From Phytophthora quininea (lineage: Eukaryota; Oomycota; Peronosporomycetes; Peronosporales; Peronosporaceae): a DNA stretch of 23,370 nucleotides. Each line of letters begins with the position of its first letter. Within the stretch, counting starts at the first letter, position 1. The stretch spans positions 1 to 23,370 of the forward strand of contig JAAVTG010000066.1 in the NCBI GenBank assembly GCA_011947345.1, read 5' to 3'. Made by a program: the position numbers and the translations under genes. Under the pieces are notes generated by a model, which saw nothing but the letters and a program-made list of their open reading frames with translations, ran no database searches and was not told the origin of the DNA. Shown here one piece after another: positions 20,201 through 23,370 of the stretch.

Positions 20201-23200
20201 CGCCACTGTGAGAAAAGAACTCGGCAAGTAGCAAAGCGTTAGCCTCAGTTAGCTCATTCCAGCGCAAATTATTCTGGTTTGAAGCAAAGATCCCATCCAG
20301 AACGGTCATTGAGAGGTCTGGGCTTCGGGGTACAACGTCGCGTTCTTGACCCGCCAGATACGCAAGCTCCACCATCGCAACGTCAAGACCGGATAGAACG
20401 TTATGCAGTGTTTCACGGGAGCAAAATTCAGGTGCCTCACTTTCCGCACTTTCCCCTTGAAACGCATCAGTTAGCACCACTTCATCGCCGTTTTCGCCGT
20501 CGTCGCTAGTATCAACCACTTCAGAACCTGACGACATTAAGTTATGTTCGTCAAAGTTTGTATCACCAAAACTCGCCGGAAACCCTCCATCCGATATGTT
20601 ATCTTCACTGGGCGCAAAGGACATGTCGTCGGCGTTCGATACATTCAGCGAAACATCCTCTACTTCAACTGTGAAAGTCGAATCTTCAGCACGATTTGAT
20701 TTTTCATCAGCCATTTCGTCAAACTCATCACCTTCACTTTGTTCCTCGTCCGAGCTGCTGCTGTCGTCCAGTTCTGCGTCGTTTTGATACTTCACTGCGC
20801 TTAGCTCCATTAAGTGCTTTCGCTCTACCTCCAAGTCTGTCATTTTCTGTTCATTTTGTGTAATTGAAGCGTGAAACATATCGGCGACCTGTGCTGCAAT
20901 ATCAGGGCTCGCTGATTCACTCCATACACAAAGTGCTATGTCGCGCTTCCCACACGAAGCAAGTTTTGACCCTTTAACGGGAATCAGTGGCCACGACGCG
21001 AAGTATCCTAGCGAGCGATGCTCGAACGACACTTCCTGCCAAAACCGGTAGAGCCACAGTTGGTCAACATGAGATGGAGAAGCAGGATTCCAGTCTACGA
21101 TGGCTTGGTTTTTCCAAGACGACGGCAACACGCGCTCAATATTATCGCTCAATATCTTGATGGAGAATGCGATCAATCCAAACACGTTGAGGAACCGAGA
21201 TTCCGCGAAATACTTGTACAGCCACTGGTGGGCAGCTACAGACACAAACAAATGGCTTAGTGGTCGCAGCAGTTCCACCTGGTTGAATGAAGCAACAATG
21301 TAAGCAGTTCGCCTCTGATTGACGCGTAGAACACCAATACTTCCATCTTCCAGGGAGCAAAGGCAGCCCATGAAATTCTGACCAAATAGGATCCGTTTCG
21401 CCTGGCAATGGAGACGGCAAGTCGCTCAAACAATATTCCAGAAGTGATAAACAAACGTCCGGATGAATTTCAGCGCTGCCCGTGCTTCGTAGAAAGCGCC
21501 GCATAACTTTCGGTGTGACGGCGAAAAAGCGTGACGGCAATAGGCGTGAACAATCGTTAAGAATTCTTGTCGGGATACTGAACGCAGGGAAACTTAACTG
21601 GGCAAATGATGCCACCTGCACACAAAAATCAAAAGATTAGATTACAAAGTAATGACAATCGCTTCAGCAAGTTCGTACCTGAATGTTCATACCAGCAAAA
21701 TCAAGCTGGTATCCACTATTTAACGACCGGAAAGTTCCATCAGTACACAAAAACAGCTCCGCGTACCAAGTGTGCGGTACGCGTGGGTCTGGACGAGAGC
21801 ACCAAGCTCTTTATCTCCACCCTACAAGAATATCCATTAACTAATCTGTAAAGTATGATACAACCGTTTTTACTGCTCCTCTTACCTTTTGTAGTGTCGG
21901 CCAAATATTGTACAGCGCTCTGGGGAGGAACTTTCATAGCTCCGCTTTGCAAGCGCGAGAAGTTTTGCGTAAGCATCTGCGACGCCATCTTCCAAAAGGA
22001 TGCGATTCCAGCCAGCAGCAACCTGTTGCTCACTGCCCCTTGCACGACCAAAATCTACTTCGCCTTGGTTTCCCGATACCGCCAGCGTGAGTCTTTTATC
22101 CTTGATGGTTTTCTTAAAACAGCCATTAATGTGAACAGGAAGACCAACCTGTTGGTGCGTGTCTACAATTTTGAAGACACGACCTCGTAGTCTTGGCGCT
22201 GGATTACCATCTCGAAAGAGATGGCACGCCACACTGACGTACGGTGTCGAGTGAAGCATTTCATGTACAGCAGTGCAAGCTAAATCTCGACTTCTTCCCA
22301 TCCCAATGTTGTCTGCTAGCAGCCAGGTATCTTTGTGCTGCCGATTTTCTATCTCGAGAACGACAGTGAACTCCATTTGATGTTCAGGGGTTACTGGAGT
22401 TTTGAAAAAGCTCCGCAGTGAAAACTTCTTTTCCACTCCTGGTTTTGCTGTGTCATGCTGCGTTTTCGTAGCGTACGCTCGGGCGTGTTTAATGTCGCTT
22501 CACCATGGCAGTGTGAGGCAAACTCAGATTCCTTTCCAACACTCCAAATCGATATTCGGTAGACAGATTCGGTGAATATCAATGTCTGGTATAACTGGGA
22601 TTTGATGAACGCAACCAGCTTGTCTGCATTTTTCCCGTCAAGCACAAAGGACGAAATAGACGACGCTGCCTTTCGCCATGGGAATCGAATCAAGGTACTT
22701 TGCGTGCCTCGAGATACGTTACTTGGGCATGAAGGGAGAGCAGTAAACGGCAGGAGCTGGTCTGGATACCGAACAAAGGCTTGACTCAATACTTCATATC
22801 GCCTACCGATACTTTTCCCTTTGTCTGCTCCTGTGGTAGCACCCACAGATGAAGCTAGATAGCACCCTGTCGGGTCTAAAACATAAAAACCGTCTCCGCT
22901 CAGAATTTGCATGCAGTCTGCCACCGCAAAGCCGCACAAGAGTCCAGAGCGTGACGTCTCCCACGGAACAAGTTATTGATGTTAGTCTCGCTCAACACCA
23001 CGTTGTGAATGTGTATACAAATCGCTTCATCTTGAAGCGGTTGTAGAGATGGTTGAATCACTCTCTGTGAGGGTGATGTCGGTAGTCCAAAAGAACTCCA
23101 CCTGGCTTCCACCAAAACGCTCGGCAGCCAGTATTGTTTCCCAGAGCATTGCATGGCACCATTCAGACTGCGGAGGCACAATGCGTTGTAAAGCGTTCGG

Positions 23201-23370
23201 CGGAGGGCATACAACGCGCTGACTTGTTACGGACGACTGAGCTAGCTTTGAATGTAATGAAGCAGCCCCTAGGAGAGCGGCCACTTTCTTTGGTACTTTT
23301 TCGATATAAAGCCACCCTCGTCGAACTTCTCTCGATTCGTTCCACTCCATATCATCAAACGTCAGCTGGA
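17258..23370 (-). CDS. Sacsin-like protein with C-terminal RING (N-terminus off window)
   Basis: Sacsin-type proteins are giant chaperone-like proteins with Hsp90-like ATPase repeats; plant homologues also end in a RING. From right to left: an ATPase-fold segment ('EAICIHIHN', 'SGLLCGFAVADCMQILSGDG', 'YVLDPTGCYL', near 23370-22600), the sacsin signature 'GRVFKIVDTHQQVGLPVHIN' (about 22185-22120), 'LFLCTDGTFRSLNSGYQLDF', 'LLEYCLSDLPSP' and 'HGLPLLP' (about 21480-21360), an acidic disordered insert (20780-20427), more sacsin-repeat sequence ('VLAFVPAIVYES', 'LLRSAPLF'), then 'ELAPLRSCLPGEFVAV' with a beta-rich module (about 18000-17780), a coiled coil, and a C3HC4 RING (17410-17303, all eight ligands) ending 'SSVFHVPS'. 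At least ten frame breaks occur; most need only one base in a homopolymer. Two introns near 21616-21885 are real. At least 2,000 residues lie in the window. Likely a cytosolic protein-quality-control ligase (inference). Confidence 0.85.
20427..20780 (-). other. Acidic low-complexity insert in sacsin-like protein
   Basis: About 118 residues inside a sacsin-repeat block are dominated by Asp, Glu and Ser ('LDDSSSSDEEQSEGDEFDEM', 'DTSDDGENGDEVV'). They are predicted disordered by composition. The flanking sequence is ordinary helical and strand-rich repeat sequence. Confidence 0.7.
21616..21678 (-). other. Intron in sacsin-like gene (63 nt)
   Basis: On the minus strand it begins GTACGA and ends TTTTTGTGTGCAG. 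Splicing joins 'LDFAGMNIQ' to 'VASFAQLSFPAF' in frame, both sacsin-repeat-like. Confidence 0.8.
21809..21885 (-). other. Intron in sacsin-like gene (77 nt, acceptor uncertain)
   Basis: The donor GTAAGA at 21885 is strong. The acceptor ATAAAG at 21809 gives an open frame into 'HTWYAELFLCTDGT'. A second acceptor, CTTGTAG at 21822, gives a 64-nt intron but needs a later frame correction. Confidence 0.6.

Noticed and set aside
20279..20509. Plus-strand frame with RR-rich end, considered as an RxLR-type effector
   Set aside because: No signal peptide, and antisense to the sacsin-like gene.
1..23370. CRISPR arrays, tRNA, rRNA or bacterial transfer genes
   Set aside because: No regularly spaced repeats, no cloverleaf or rRNA-like stretch noticed, and all recognised genes are eukaryotic in type.

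Overview
The window looks like nuclear DNA from an oomycete, probably Phytophthora-like. This is an inference. It rests on eukaryotic proteins (MMS19, a sacsin-like protein, ankyrin/PH/RING proteins), close gene spacing (about 90-250 bp), short GT-AG introns of about 48-77 nt, GC-rich coding sequence and a Fanzor-type mobile element remnant. No bacterial operon, CRISPR array, tRNA or rRNA was recognised.

Layout. On the minus strand, 1-2695 is the N-terminal three quarters or so of MMS19 (cytosolic Fe-S targeting and DNA repair); its C-terminus runs off the left edge. Positions 2802-8208 hold four tandem minus-strand copies of one gene family with the order ankyrin repeats, PH domain, C-terminal RING. 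Copy 2 has lost part of its RING ligands and copy 3 has an in-frame TGA. Positions 8461-9322 encode a small RING protein that is a stand-alone duplicate of the C-terminal end of the large sacsin-like gene at the right of the window. Positions 9323-15105 are a gene-poor, repeat-rich island. It holds unrecognised decayed frames, a remnant of a small Cys-rich protein, a degraded Fanzor (eukaryotic TnpB relative) with readable RuvC and zinc-finger motifs, and a 264-bp element with terminal inverted repeats. Positions 15206-17165 (plus strand) encode an unrecognised helical/coiled-coil protein with three introns. It converges on the sacsin-like gene with a C-terminal RING (17258 to beyond 23370, minus strand).

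The single most useful fact for reading this window is that nearly every gene is broken into overlapping frames, and most breaks are healed by adding one base (sometimes two) to a short homopolymer, usually G or C. The same pattern occurs in conserved genes such as MMS19 and sacsin. I therefore take most breaks as base-calling or assembly undercounts of homopolymers, not as decay. Exceptions are the in-frame stops in ankyrin copy 3 and in the Fanzor remnant, and the lost RING cysteines in copy 2.

Functionally, six RING-type genes lie in one neighbourhood: four ANK-PH-RING, one sacsin-RING and one detached sacsin-RING tail. This suggests a local cluster of candidate ubiquitin ligases or quality-control factors grown by tandem and partial duplication. 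The mobile-element island lies between the full sacsin-RING gene and its partial copy.
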